The notes under the pieces were generated by a model that saw nothing but the letters and a program-made list of their open reading frames with translations, was not told where the DNA came from and made no database searches. Shown here piece by piece: positions 29,519 to 38,869 of a stretch of DNA of 64,000 nucleotides. Made by a program: the position numbers and the translations under genes. The stretch is from Halorubrum lacusprofundi ATCC 49239 (GTDB lineage: Archaea; Halobacteriota; Halobacteria; Halobacteriales; Haloferacaceae): positions 310,001-374,000 of the forward strand of contig NC_012030.1 in NCBI RefSeq assembly GCF_000022205.1. Direction: 5' to 3'. Each line of letters starts with the position of its first letter. Position 1 is the stretch's first letter.

Positions 29519-29908
29519 CTAGTAGGTTTCTGTCTCAACATCTAGCCGTTCGAAATCCTTCAGATTACGGGTCAGTACAGGCTCGTCAACTACGTCAGCT
29601 GTTGCAGCAATGATCACGTCACCGTCATCGACGGTATTCCCTTCATTTACGAGTTGTCCCGACAGTCGACCGGCCTTCCGCATAACTGCGGTATCGGCTG
29701 GGTGAACGGGTTTTGAGGAAAGCACAGTCTCGACTTTCTCACGTTCTGCATCCGACTGGTTCGACCGCGCAATCCCGTAAAAGAGTTCAAACAGTGTCAT
29801 CGAGGACAGCCGTTGCTGGATGAGGTTCTCTTCGAGCTCACGGGCTTTCGAGATCGCTCCCTCATCGCTATTCATCAGGTCGATCAGAAAAGACGTATCT
29901 AACAACAC
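29519..29908 (-). CDS. vapC: VapC-type PIN-domain toxin
   Basis: About 129 residues from the GTG giving VLLDTSFLIDL, placed directly after the antitoxin stop; an ATG nine codons earlier would overlap the antitoxin. PIN acidic residues: Asp in LLDTSFLIDL, Glu in TLFELFYGI, Asp in DDGDVIIAA and NLKDFERL. PIN toxins are Mg-dependent ribonucleases cutting tRNA or rRNA. Operon with the antitoxin; lies just past the old end of the CRISPR array. Confidence 0.87.
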   Translation of the reverse strand: MLLDTSFLIDLMNSDEGAISKARELEENLIQQRLSSMTLFELFYGIARSNQSDAEREKVETVLSSKPVHPADTAVMRKAGRLSGQLVNEGNTVDDGDVIIAATADVVDEPVLTRNLKDFERLDVETETY

Positions 29909-29909
29909 T

Positions 29910-30152
29910 CTACACACCCTGCATCTCGTCGGCAACCCCTTCTAATTCGCTGTGGCGACGTTCCCGTCGCTCCGCGATAGCATCTTTCATACTAGCAGCT
30001 TCCTCGTCATCGAGAATACCGGCCAATTCGAGGAGTGAGTGCTCTCCTGCGAGCCGGAGAACGACATCTGTGAACGTCTCTTCCTCCTCTTTGTGGGCTT
30101 TCAGGCGTTCGTAAGCTTCGTCAGAGAGCCGGATACTTTTCGACATTTGCAT
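29910..30152 (-). CDS. vapB: VapB-type antitoxin
   Basis: 80 residues. The N-terminus SKSIRLSDEAYERLKAHKEEEETFTDVV (in part) is the haloarchaeal DUF217/VapB pattern: a ribbon-helix-helix start followed by a long helical C-terminus that would wrap the toxin. Its stop codon is one base before the toxin GTG. Binds its own promoter in related systems. Confidence 0.82.
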   Translation of the reverse strand: MQMSKSIRLSDEAYERLKAHKEEEETFTDVVLRLAGEHSLLELAGILDDEEAASMKDAIAERRERRHSELEGVADEMQGV

Positions 30153-30167
30153 ACGGGTGTATGCAGC

Positions 30168-30617
30168 CTATCGACTCAAGTCTTGCCCCGCTATACGTGA
30201 TCGGCAAAACCAGTCAGGCGCACCTGTGTACTCCGCCCAACAGTGCTTGTGGCACGGTTCGCCACGCTGGTTCGGGATTGCACGGTCCATATCGACCATC
30301 TCTCCGCAGAGATCACACTCAGCGCGATGACCCATCTGCCGAGTCTCGACGTCAAGGTCTTTCACTTCGATATAGAGCTCATGGAGCGCACGGGGCGTCA
30401 GCCGGACGAGCACCTTTTCGCGGTCGTCTGGATCACGTTTCTCTGGCGTGTACGTGAGTATCCAATCTTGGCCGTCCTCCCCGTCACCACCAGGACCAAG
30501 CGAGATCGTTTGGGCGAGCTCGTCGGGGACGTAGTGCCATTCATTGTCTCAAAACCGGGGGTAATGGCCAGCTGGACGTGGGTACTCTGGGTCGATATCT
30601 TCGCTCTCGTCGGTCAT
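30168..30617 (-). pseudogene. Zinc-finger protein gene with an in-frame TGA
   Basis: From ATG 30617, which overlaps the integrase stop (ATGA), the frame reads MTDESEDIDPEYPRP...HYPRF, then TGA at 30548-30550, and continues in the same frame for about 126 more codons (DNEWHYVPDELAQTISLGPG..., CDLCGEMVDMDRAIP, PCHKHCW) to a normal stop. Coding quality on both sides is uniform, so this is one gene of about 149 codons with a nonsense change, probably TGG to TGA. The Cys/His pattern suggests one zinc site. Function unknown; it follows the recombinase as a coupled partner. Confidence 0.7.
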
Positions 30618-31231
30618 ACTCGGATCATGTGATCGTACACTTGCTCAGTTGTCTGGATGCTGCGGTGCCGAAGACGATTCCTCACGTCGTACAACGTGTT
30701 ACCATCCTCGGCGTTCATCATGCGATAGGCAACACTGTGGCGGAGTGCATGGGGCGTCACGTCGCCCGGCTCGCCGCGAGTGCCGTCGAGAAGGTATGGC
30801 TCGACGCCTGCCTCTTCGGCGACCTTCGAGACCGCGTTCCGGACGCCCTGAGTGGTGATCCGGTCGCTCGACCGCGAAGGGAACAGTGCGGGTGAGTCTT
30901 TCCAGCGGCTGTTGAGATACGACGACAGCAGCCGTGTCACATCTGAGGCGAGCTCCAACGTCGCCGGTGCGGGCTCGTTGTCGTTGGGGTAGTCCTTCTG
31001 GATCTCTGTCGGTAGGTAGAGAGCCGTGTTGCCCTCCCTGAGCATATCGACGTCGATGGCCACCAACTCGCCGACCCGGAGCCCGGTATCGTACATGAGC
31101 GCGATGATCGCCTCGTTACGCTGCTGCAGGTAGTCGGCACCGGTTGAGTAGCACGCCGACCGGAGTGCGTCGACTTGGTCAAGTGTGAGCCATACCTTTG
31201 CTCGAACTTTGGAATCTATATTCTGAGCCAT
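30614..31231 (-). CDS. Tyrosine recombinase / integrase (XerC/D-like, short form)
   Basis: 205 residues. Catalytic residues: Arg in YDTGLRVGEL, His-x-x-Arg in PHALRHSVAYRM, His in NRLRHRSIQTTEQ and the nucleophile Tyr in QVYDHM. It lacks a long N-terminal arm-binding domain but covers the whole catalytic domain. Such short haloarchaeal integrases serve plasmids and proviruses. Upstream lie TATATAAAG-like sequence and repeated AACTTTGGA motifs. Confidence 0.88.
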   Translation of the reverse strand: MAQNIDSKVRAKVWLTLDQVDALRSACYSTGADYLQQRNEAIIALMYDTGLRVGELVAIDVDMLREGNTALYLPTEIQKDYPNDNEPAPATLELASDVTRLLSSYLNSRWKDSPALFPSRSSDRITTQGVRNAVSKVAEEAGVEPYLLDGTRGEPGDVTPHALRHSVAYRMMNAEDGNTLYDVRNRLRHRSIQTTEQVYDHMIRV

Positions 31232-31308
31232 TTGATGGAGTACTCTTTATATACTATAGTCCGTCCGGACCCACTTAACTTTGGAGTCTATATAAGAAGT
31301 CCAAAGTT
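31205..31308. promoter_or_regulatory. AACTTTGGA operator-like repeats at the integrase promoter
   Basis: AACTTTGGA occurs at 31205-31213 and 31277-31285, each followed by (A/G)TCTATAT, and its complement TCCAAAGTT lies at 31300-31308. The last two form a perfect 9-bp inverted repeat around a TATATAA box. The first site falls in the 5' end of the integrase gene. Suggests autoregulation or recombinase binding sites; inferred. Confidence 0.45.
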
Positions 31309-31310
31309 CG

Positions 31311-31427
31311 ATGAGCCAGTCTCTGAACAGTGGTGACGTGAGTGATGTTGAAGTCTGGCGCGGTGAAATGACGGTTCGATTCCGGGATTCGGCGCTGACG
31401 ATTTTAGATATAAGATCGACGCACTGA
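31311..31427 (+). CDS. Possible small protein (38 aa), divergent to integrase
   Basis: An ATG just downstream of a TATATAA box opens a 38-residue frame (MSQSLNSGDVSDVEVWRG, then MTVRFRDSALTIL). The amino-acid pattern looks coding, but the frame is short and could be the remnant of a longer gene. No family recognised. Confidence 0.3.
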   Translation: MSQSLNSGDVSDVEVWRGEMTVRFRDSALTILDIRSTH

Positions 31428-31443
31428 CCGAACACGTGCTCCG

Positions 31444-32091
31444 CTACTTTATCTCGTACTCAACTAGTGGTGTCGACGTATCGCCCGACTCCCAGATCAT
31501 GCGGACAGTATCGCCCGACTCCAGTTCAACCTTATTTAGATCGTAAGTGACTGTCGGGATTGGCTCCCAAAGATTAATTCCGCCATCATCGAAACTGAAA
31601 GTCGTTCTATCGATAGTAGGGTTATTACTCTCCACTATTTCGTTAGTCTTGATGGCGATAACTGTTTGATCACCTGAGGAGATTTGATCTGATTCCGTAG
31701 TTTCCCACGGATTAACAATGTGATTGTAATCATATGCTTCCCACTCGTAGTATTCTTCGGGGGGATCAGGTGTTGCCCATGCTGGCTCGCAGTTGATTGT
31801 CACATTTATATTATCTTTATCAATATTATCACCGCCCTCATGGGTGAGTGTGACAATGGTCATCTCCGCCGAATGTCCCTCGCCATCATTTATTATTCGA
31901 TCTTCGTGCTCGGCGTCGATAGTCGCTTGTGGTGGGCTCTCAGATAATGAACCGGCCAGCCCAAACGCACTCGCACCAATAGCTGCAGCGATAATTAGTG
32001 TTAGTGCGACAACTAAAATGACACCAATTACAGGAGACACTGACCTGTCAACCCCTGTCCACTGAATAAGGTCCCTCACCCGTTTATGCAT
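31444..32091 (-). CDS. Type IV pilin-like protein (archaeal pilin N-terminal domain)
   Basis: 215 residues. Near the N-terminus RSVSPVIGVILVVALTLII is a class III signal: charged residues, a short SP segment and a hydrophobic helix as recognised by archaeal prepilin peptidase. The remainder is an acidic, Asn-rich beta domain expected outside the cell. Likely a minor pilin or adhesion subunit. The start codon is 3 bp from the left end of ISH3 copy 2, so the native promoter has been displaced. Confidence 0.8.
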   Translation of the reverse strand: MHKRVRDLIQWTGVDRSVSPVIGVILVVALTLIIAAAIGASAFGLAGSLSESPPQATIDAEHEDRIINDGEGHSAEMTIVTLTHEGGDNIDKDNINVTINCEPAWATPDPPEEYYEWEAYDYNHIVNPWETTESDQISSGDQTVIAIKTNEIVESNNPTIDRTTFSFDDGGINLWEPIPTVTYDLNKVELESGDTVRMIWESGDTSTPLVEYEIK

Positions 32092-32094
32092 ACT

Positions 32095-33493
32095 CAGTAC
32101 TTCACAAAGCCGCTTAGTTAGAACGTCTGCTTGCTGAAGGTGTGTCTAAAACCAAACAAGCAGACGGTGAGATCCACGAGGACCAGCTTCTTAACTTTCT
32201 CGTCAACCGCCTTGACGAGGAAGTTTCGCTCTCGTTAGCCAATAACGCTGAAATCACTGCTGAAGACATCTATGAGGTCCTCGTCGGCGCTTGCGCCGAC
32301 GGGACCTCTGTCTCTACGCTCTGTGCGTCGAGCCAGAACTCACCCGCTGGGAACACGGTCCTCTACCATCTTCGGACGAAGTTCGAGCCGGAACGGCTCG
32401 AACGAGTCGCTAACACGCTCCTGCGAAAGGATCTCGATGAATTGCTCCCCGAACAGGTGGAGGTCTGCGCAGACCTCCACCTGCGGCCCTACTACGGTGA
32501 CGAAGACGACACAGACGGCCTCTATCACTCGGTAGCGAAGCGTGGAACCACTGCGTTCCACGCCTATGCCACACTCTACGCGCGTGTGAAGAACAAACGC
32601 TACACGCTGGCGGTACGCCGTCTCAAAGACGGCGATACCGCAAGTAGTGTCCTCGCTGAGTTCTTCGGTGTCCTCGACGGCCTTGACGCCGGGGTCAAGG
32701 CCGTCTACCTTGATCGCGGATTCTACGACAGTAAGTGTCTCACGCTGCTTCAGGCGCACAATTACGCGTACGTGATCCCGATCATCCGGTGGGGTGAGGC
32801 GATTCAGCAAGAGCTCTCGGAAGGATGGAGTCGCGTCATTCAGCATGATCTGACGGGGAAACTCGACGGTCACAGCTGGACCGTCGATTTTCCCGTCTAC
32901 ATCGACTGTACGTACCTAAATGGGAAGTATGACGAGAACGGTGTGGCGCGTCACGGCTACGCCGCTGACGCGCCGTTCATCGACTCACCACGGGACGCTC
33001 GATACCACTACTCGAAACGCTTCGGTATCGAGTCAAGCTATCGCTTGTTTGAGCAAGCGATAGCGACAACGACAACACGAGATCCAACGGTACGGCTGCT
33101 GTACGTGGTGGTGAGTCTCCTCTTACAGAACGTCTGGCGGTACCTTCACTACGAGTATGTGGCGACGCCCCGCCGAGGCGGGCGTCGCCTCTGGTGGTGG
33201 CCGTACAAGGAGTTCGTCAATATGATTCGACGAGCTGCGTGGACGGCCCTCGCGGTGCGTCGGGCCGTCCCCGCGAATCGGCCACCTGACGACCGATTCC
33301 ACCGCTAACCACCGACCGAGCAAGCCAGCGGAGTGAGTGGCGACGCTGTCGCGTCGGCGGCTGACCGCCGCCGACAGCGACAGCTCTCCGTCGATCCGTC
33401 CGTAATTCTCTCGTCGAGACCGTCAGTACAACCGCTTCGACACAGAACTCAGGCCGCAGAAACAGCTAGCCGAGGATGCTTTGTGAGGTACTG
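32095..33493 (+). mobile_element. ISH3-family insertion sequence, copy 2 (1399 bp)
   Basis: Same 16-bp ends and length as copy 1. Left flank ATACT, right flank ACTAT: no 5-bp duplication. The left end abuts the pilin start codon, and the right end falls inside a glycosyltransferase gene. Confidence 0.93.
32142..33308 (+). CDS. ISH3-family transposase
   Basis: 388 residues, translation identical to the other full copies. GTG start, catalytic-type motifs LDRGFYDS and YSKRFGIESSYR. Confidence 0.92.
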   Translation: MSKTKQADGEIHEDQLLNFLVNRLDEEVSLSLANNAEITAEDIYEVLVGACADGTSVSTLCASSQNSPAGNTVLYHLRTKFEPERLERVANTLLRKDLDELLPEQVEVCADLHLRPYYGDEDDTDGLYHSVAKRGTTAFHAYATLYARVKNKRYTLAVRRLKDGDTASSVLAEFFGVLDGLDAGVKAVYLDRGFYDSKCLTLLQAHNYAYVIPIIRWGEAIQQELSEGWSRVIQHDLTGKLDGHSWTVDFPVYIDCTYLNGKYDENGVARHGYAADAPFIDSPRDARYHYSKRFGIESSYRLFEQAIATTTTRDPTVRLLYVVVSLLLQNVWRYLHYEYVATPRRGGRRLWWWPYKEFVNMIRRAAWTALAVRRAVPANRPPDDRFHR

Positions 33494-34440
33494 ACTATGT
33501 CTCGACCGAGTATCCGTCTTATGATGTCGACGTCGTCTCTCGCGTCCCTGTTCCGGAACGCCTTCGGGCCATCCTCGCGCGCGAGTACGACGTCATTCAA
33601 ACGGACGAGCTGATAGCCAACGGAATGCTCGCTGCCGGTGCGTCGGTGATCTACGACATCCCGCTCGTTGTCGCGATTCGCGGATGGGCCGACTACACGA
33701 ACGCCCATGGACAGTACGGCTGGCTCAAGGACGCCAGCATTCGCGCCCGAACCCGTCTCGCCCTCCACCAGACGTCTGAGGTGATATTCATCAGCGACAC
33801 CACTAGTGAGACATTTCGCGAGCAGTATCCAGTTACCCAGTACTCTGTCATTGGCCGGCCCGTCGACACCGACCGGTACGGTACCGGCCGGGCAAGTGAC
33901 CGAGAGACGTTCGACCTCCTCACCGTCACGAACCTGCGCTATGAAGAGAAGTACGATGGCGTCCTGACTGTGTTGCGCGCCCTCCAACCGCTGTTCGAAG
34001 AGTATCCGACACTCCAATACAGAGTCGCCGGCGGCGGACAGTATCTGGATGCGCTCCGCAAGTATCTCGGTGACTACGAATACGCCGACCGCGTGACCGT
34101 CCTCGGGTTCGTCGAGGCCGTCGAAGGCGAGTTCGCCAGCGCCAACGCATTCGTCTACGTGAGCTTTCTCGACTCTTACGGGACCGTAGTACTGGAAGCA
34201 CAGGCCGCCGGCCTCCCCGTTATCGGCGGTGACGCCATGGGAGTTCCGGAAGCCGTCGGGGACGCCGGTGAGGTCTGTCCCCCGACACCTGGCGGCATCC
34301 GCGATGCACTCGAACGCCTCATCACCGACGACGACCACCGCGAGTCACTCGCGACCCAAAGCGGTAAGAAGATGGCAACGTACAACGAGGAGTGCGCCGC
34401 TGGTCACGTCGATGTCTGGGAACGAGTACTCGATACATAG
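33494..34440 (+). pseudogene. Glycosyltransferase family 4 protein, N-terminus lost
   Basis: Reading in frame from the ISH3 edge (YVSTEYPSYDVDVVSRV) to the stop gives about 314 residues. Recognisable GT-B features: VIYDIPLVVAIRGWADY in the linker region, FDLLTVTNLRYEEKYDGV starting the C-terminal domain, and FVYVSFLDSYGTVVLEAQAAGLPVIGGD in two blocks, the E-x7-E donor-binding signature. The first part of the acceptor-binding domain is missing. An internal ATG at 33625 could start a shorter product, but it would lack much of the N-terminal domain. Remnant of a surface-polysaccharide cluster. Confidence 0.8.
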
Positions 34441-34458
34441 TCAGCGGTCGAACCTGCG

Positions 34459-35814
34459 CTACTCCTGATATCCGAGGTCGCGAAGTCGCTGGCGCACCTC
34501 CTCGTCCATCTCGACATCACCGAGGTCCTCGCGGCTTTCGTCTAACGTCGCCAGATGATCCTCAAGCGTTTCGCGGAGGTCCGATAATACGTTGGGATTC
34601 CCAGTAGCAAGATCGTTCATCTCCTCCGGATCAGCGGTAAGGTCGTAAAGTTGCTCAGCTCCGTTTTCCTCGCGGATATACTTCCAGTTCGTGGTCCGAA
34701 CGGCAAACCGACGATCATCTGTGTCGGTGTCGGCCCATTCGGCGATGACTTCTGACCGGTTCCACTGGTCCTCGACCTGACTCAGCGGTTGACCCCGATA
34801 GGTCTCCGGTCGATCGACATCCGCTTTATCAGCGAGAGTGGGTGCTAGATCCATCAAGCCAACGAGATTGTCGTTTTCTACTGTCTCATCTTCTCCAGTG
34901 TCAACGAACAGCGGCACATGAATTACTTCGTCGTAGAAGGTAGCACTGTGACTGAACCCACCGTGATCGAGGAACTCCTCTCCGTGATCGGCGGTGAATG
35001 CGATTACGGGATTATTGTCCCATTCTGCCTGAAGTGTTTCTATTAGGCGTTCAACCTGTGCGTCGACATAGGATATTTCGGAGTCATAAAGATCAATGAG
35101 CGTGTTAAACTCCTGATCAGTTATCTTCTCCGGTGATTCCAACATTTTCCTCCGAAGCTGAACAGCGTCACGGTCGTTGACCGGTTCATCGCGGAATCGC
35201 CGCTGATGCTCCGCTGGTGGGACGTACGGATGGTGGACATCCATGTAGTGCACCCAAAGGAAGCGGGGATTGCTACTCGTTGAAGACGCCCAAGAGAGCG
35301 CACGATCGGTGATTTCCTCAGCGTCGATGTAGGCAGAACCGAGTTCAATACCTGCTCGTTTCTCCGTTGCGTTGAACGCCTGCTGAAGAAAACCGTAGAG
35401 ATGGCCATCGGAGTCAAGGTGTGTTTTGACCTCCTGTCGAAGTTTAGCGAGTGTCCCTGGGTCCGATTTCGAATCAAAGAACCGATTGAATCCTCTATCG
35501 TAGCCAAAATCAGCAGAGAGATAGAGGTTCGAGTGGAAGCCAGCAGTCTCGTACCCGGCCTCTTCTAAAAGTTCGGCAATTGTGGTTCGTTTCGAGGAGA
35601 GTCGTTCGAATCCTCCGTACTCAAGAGCGTACGACGAAGTCATAATAGACGGAAACGAAGGTCGTGTTGAACATGCATGGGAAAAGGCGGACGTGAACGT
35701 CTGGGCTGATGCCGCGCGCTGGTCAAGATTTGGCGTTGTATTCCGATCGTAGCCGTGCCAGCCGACGTGATCGGCGCGTAACGAGTCAACTGTTACTAAA
35801 ACGATATCGCGCAT
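34459..35814 (-). CDS. Sulfatase family protein
   Basis: 451 residues of the alkaline phosphatase/sulfatase superfamily. N-terminal metal site IVLVTVDSLRADHVGWHGY, active-site region HACSTRPSFPS with a Cys at the formylglycine position, and ADHGEEFLDHGGF with the second metal site. It hydrolyses sulfate or transfers similar groups on glycans; substrate unknown. No signal peptide is seen, so it probably acts in the cytoplasm on glycan precursors. Convergent with the truncated glycosyltransferase and downstream of another glycosyltransferase on the same strand. Confidence 0.85.
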   Translation of the reverse strand: MRDIVLVTVDSLRADHVGWHGYDRNTTPNLDQRAASAQTFTSAFSHACSTRPSFPSIMTSSYALEYGGFERLSSKRTTIAELLEEAGYETAGFHSNLYLSADFGYDRGFNRFFDSKSDPGTLAKLRQEVKTHLDSDGHLYGFLQQAFNATEKRAGIELGSAYIDAEEITDRALSWASSTSSNPRFLWVHYMDVHHPYVPPAEHQRRFRDEPVNDRDAVQLRRKMLESPEKITDQEFNTLIDLYDSEISYVDAQVERLIETLQAEWDNNPVIAFTADHGEEFLDHGGFSHSATFYDEVIHVPLFVDTGEDETVENDNLVGLMDLAPTLADKADVDRPETYRGQPLSQVEDQWNRSEVIAEWADTDTDDRRFAVRTTNWKYIREENGAEQLYDLTADPEEMNDLATGNPNVLSDLRETLEDHLATLDESREDLGDVEMDEEVRQRLRDLGYQE

Positions 35815-35836
35815 ATATTCAGGTGTTGCTGGCGAC

Positions 35837-36835
35837 CTATTTTATGCTTTTGAGCGCATCCGCATAATCCTCCGCTATCCGTTTCCAATCAAATTCTGAG
35901 ATGAACAATTGGAGTTGCTCAACGCTTTCACGCTCTCCAGCACGTTCGATGGCACCCGCTATAGATCTTGGATCGGGATCGGCATATTCCACCCGTTCCC
36001 GGAATCTCTCTTCCGCTAGTCCACTAGCTTGAACGACCGATAGTCCCGCAGCACCGTACTCTAATATCTTGAGTGTATGAGGATCATCAACCAACGAAAC
36101 GCCGACATCAGCCACATTGAGATACCCAGGGATGGTCTCGTGTGGAACGAGTCCTAAATAGTGAATGTTCTCCTGGTCGGCATCCACCTCTTCAAGCATT
36201 TCTCTGAGACTGCCCTCTCCGAGAACAATCAACGACCAGTCAGGAAGATTCGACATCGTCATCAGTAACTCTCTGATGTGATATATGGGTTCAAGCCCGC
36301 CGACGTAGATCGCTACATTTTCGCGAAGCTCGTATTCGGATAACTGATCCTGAACAGAATCAATGATCTCTGAATTGGGACTAGCAAACCGACGATAATC
36401 AACACCGAGTTCGGTCTTCATATGCTGGCTAGCGTAACGAGAAACCCGATCGTACTCTTCCTCGTACACGTACAGTACCAACTCGGCTAGCGCGAATGAG
36501 ATATTTTCGGCTATTCGAACTGGGATCGAAAAGAACGGAGGGTTGTTTTCACGAAACTGTCGGATGGGATCTACGTGGTCAACAATCACGGGCTTTCCGG
36601 TTACGCGCCCGATCAGTGTCCCGGCGATCGCCCCTGCACGAGTGGTTCCAAGGATCACGTCGTATCGGTCACGTTCTCTGATCGCTGTTCGGACAGTTGT
36701 GAGTGTAGTTCCCACAACATCAACGTTGAACCCCTCGTTTTGTCGGAGATGGGAGGCAATTCGTTCTCTCCCAACACTGATGTTGTCCGGTTTATCTGGA
36801 GTAAACCACCGAACTTTGGGGTTCACCTGAGTCAC
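35837..36835 (-). CDS. Glycosyltransferase (GT4-like)
   Basis: About 332 residues if begun at GTG 36835 (VTQVNPKVRWFTPDKPDN); GTG 36826 is equally possible. The longer frame up to 36991 would overlap the divergent gene and is rejected. The GT-B fold is suggested by RYDVILGTTRAGAIAGTLIGR in two blocks, VAIYVGGLEPIYHIRELL, and DPHTLKILEYGAAGLSVV (E-containing donor site). Probably builds a surface glycan with the neighbouring sulfatase, which lies 22 bp downstream. Confidence 0.78.
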   Translation of the reverse strand: MTQVNPKVRWFTPDKPDNISVGRERIASHLRQNEGFNVDVVGTTLTTVRTAIRERDRYDVILGTTRAGAIAGTLIGRVTGKPVIVDHVDPIRQFRENNPPFFSIPVRIAENISFALAELVLYVYEEEYDRVSRYASQHMKTELGVDYRRFASPNSEIIDSVQDQLSEYELRENVAIYVGGLEPIYHIRELLMTMSNLPDWSLIVLGEGSLREMLEEVDADQENIHYLGLVPHETIPGYLNVADVGVSLVDDPHTLKILEYGAAGLSVVQASGLAEERFRERVEYADPDPRSIAGAIERAGERESVEQLQLFISEFDWKRIAEDYADALKSIK

Positions 36836-36910
36836 ATCCGAATGACTTCTTCCACCTATAAGAACGCTCCGTTGATAACATATTAAATGGTTTCCGGCGG
36901 ATATACGAAT

Positions 36911-37414
36911 ATGAACCTTCCTTACGCTCTGTCTGAGATACGACATCACGGTCTTGACCGAACATGGTGGCGGAAACGGTTCCTGACGCACGTCGTAAGT
37001 AGATATTTTACTGGAATCACCCGGCCTGAATCAGATCCGGTCACCGAGGAGGAGTGGGATAATTTGATCATTTTGGACGCATGCCGATACGACCTATTTG
37101 CGGAATTATTTGAGGAGAACCCGCTTCCAGGAATGTTGGAGAAACGACAGAGTATGCAGTCGGGAACGCCCGGATTTCTCTCAGAAAATTTTGATAACAA
37201 GCAATTTCATGATATTGTCTATGTCACTGGAAATCCGTATGTAAACACGAATCTTCCGGATGAAACCTTCCACGCTGTCGAGTCAGTCTGGAAAGATGGC
37301 TGGGACAACGACCTCCAGACGATTCATCCAGCTACGATGGCCAATCGAGCTATGAAAGTAGCTGAAGACTACCCAAACAAGCGTATCATAATCCATTTTC
37401 TCCAGCCACATACT
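36911..37414 (+). pseudogene. Sulfatase-like hydrolase, 3' end lost to ISH3
   Basis: The first 168 residues (from MNLPYALSEIRHHG) are present. LIILDACRYDLFAE is the metal-site start typical of haloarchaeal sulfatase-like hydrolases, and IIIHFLQPHT is the conserved QPH segment, after which ISH3 copy 3 begins. A TATA-like ATATTAAA about 25-34 bases upstream supports the start at 36911 as leaderless. The second metal site is missing, so it is inactive. Confidence 0.75.
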
Positions 37415-38813
37415 CAGTACTTCACAAAGCCGCTTAGTTAGAACGTCTGCTTGCTGAAGGTGTGTCTAAAACCAAACAAGCAGACGGTGAGATCCACGAG
37501 GACCAGCTTCTTAACTTTCTCGTCAACCGCCTTGACGAGGAAGTTTCGCTCTCGTTAGCCAATAACGCTGAAATCACTGCTGAAGACATCTATGAGGTCC
37601 TCGTCGGCGCTTGCGCCGACGGGACCTCTGTCTCTACGCTCTGTGCGTCGAGCCAGAACTCACCCGCTGGGAACACGGTCCTCTACCATCTTCGGACGAA
37701 GTTCGAGCCGGAACGGCTCGAACGAGTCGCTAACACGCTCCTGCGAAAGGATCTCGATGAATTGCTCCCCGAACAGGTGGAGGTCTGCGCAGACCTCCAC
37801 CTGCGGCCCTACTACGGTGACGAAGACGACACAGACGGCCTCTATCACTCGGTAGCGAAGCGTGGAACCACTGCGTTCCACGCCTATGCCACACTCTACG
37901 CGCGTGTGAAGAACAAACGCTACACGCTGGCGGTACGCCGTCTCAAAGACGGCGATACCGCAAGTAGTGTCCTCGCTGAGTTCTTCGGTGTCCTCGACGG
38001 CCTTGACGCCGGGGTCAAGGCCGTCTACCTTGATCGCGGATTCTACGACAGTAAGTGTCTCACGCTGCTTCAGGCGCACAATTACGCGTACGTGATCCCG
38101 ATCATCCGGTGGGGTGAGGCGATTCAGCAAGAGCTCTCGGAAGGATGGAGTCGCGTCATTCAGCATGATCTGACGGGGAAACTCGACGGTCACAGCTGGA
38201 CCGTCGATTTTCCCGTCTACATCGACTGTACGTACCTAAATGGGAAGTATGACGAGAACGGTGTGGCGCGTCACGGCTACGCCGCTGACGCGCCGTTCAT
38301 CGACTCACCACGGGACGCTCGATACCACTACTCGAAACGCTTCGGTATCGAGTCAAGCTATCGCTTGTTTGAGCAAGCGATAGCGACAACGACAACACGA
38401 GATCCAACGGTACGGCTGCTGTACGTGGTGGTGAGTCTCCTCTTACAGAACGTCTGGCGGTACCTTCACTACGAGTATGTGGCGACGCCCCGCCGAGGCG
38501 GGCGTCGCCTCTGGTGGTGGCCGTACAAGGAGTTCGTCAATATGATTCGACGAGCTGCGTGGACGGCCCTCGCGGTGCGTCGGGCCGTCCCCGCGAATCG
38601 GCCACCTGACGACCGATTCCACCGCTAACCACCGACCGAGCAAGCCAGCGGAGTGAGTGGCGACGCTGTCGCGTCGGCGGCTGACCGCCGCCGACAGCGA
38701 CAGCTCTCCGTCGATCCGTCCGTAATTCTCTCGTCGAGACCGTCAGTACAACCGCTTCGACACAGAACTCAGGCCGCAGAAACAGCTAGCCGAGGATGCT
38801 TTGTGAGGTACTG
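37415..38813 (+). mobile_element. ISH3-family insertion sequence, copy 3 (1399 bp)
   Basis: Same ends as copies 1, 2 and 4. Left flank ATACT, right flank ACGTT: no duplication. The left end interrupts a sulfatase-like gene. Confidence 0.93.
37462..38628 (+). CDS. ISH3-family transposase
   Basis: 388 residues, identical in translation to the other three full copies. GTG start. Confidence 0.92.
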   Translation: MSKTKQADGEIHEDQLLNFLVNRLDEEVSLSLANNAEITAEDIYEVLVGACADGTSVSTLCASSQNSPAGNTVLYHLRTKFEPERLERVANTLLRKDLDELLPEQVEVCADLHLRPYYGDEDDTDGLYHSVAKRGTTAFHAYATLYARVKNKRYTLAVRRLKDGDTASSVLAEFFGVLDGLDAGVKAVYLDRGFYDSKCLTLLQAHNYAYVIPIIRWGEAIQQELSEGWSRVIQHDLTGKLDGHSWTVDFPVYIDCTYLNGKYDENGVARHGYAADAPFIDSPRDARYHYSKRFGIESSYRLFEQAIATTTTRDPTVRLLYVVVSLLLQNVWRYLHYEYVATPRRGGRRLWWWPYKEFVNMIRRAAWTALAVRRAVPANRPPDDRFHR

Positions 38814-38869
38814 ACGTTAGCTTAGTACGCCCGGGTTCAGCTACCCGTAGTCGACATTTGTTATAGAAG

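Noticed and set aside
30548-30550. Selenocysteine or other recoding at the in-frame TGA
   Set aside because: No selenocysteine machinery or SECIS-like structure is evident, and haloarchaea are not known to use it; a nonsense change is simpler.
33466-34338. Long minus-strand frame opposite the truncated glycosyltransferase
   Set aside because: It is the antisense shadow of a clearly recognisable glycosyltransferase and begins inside ISH3 sequence.
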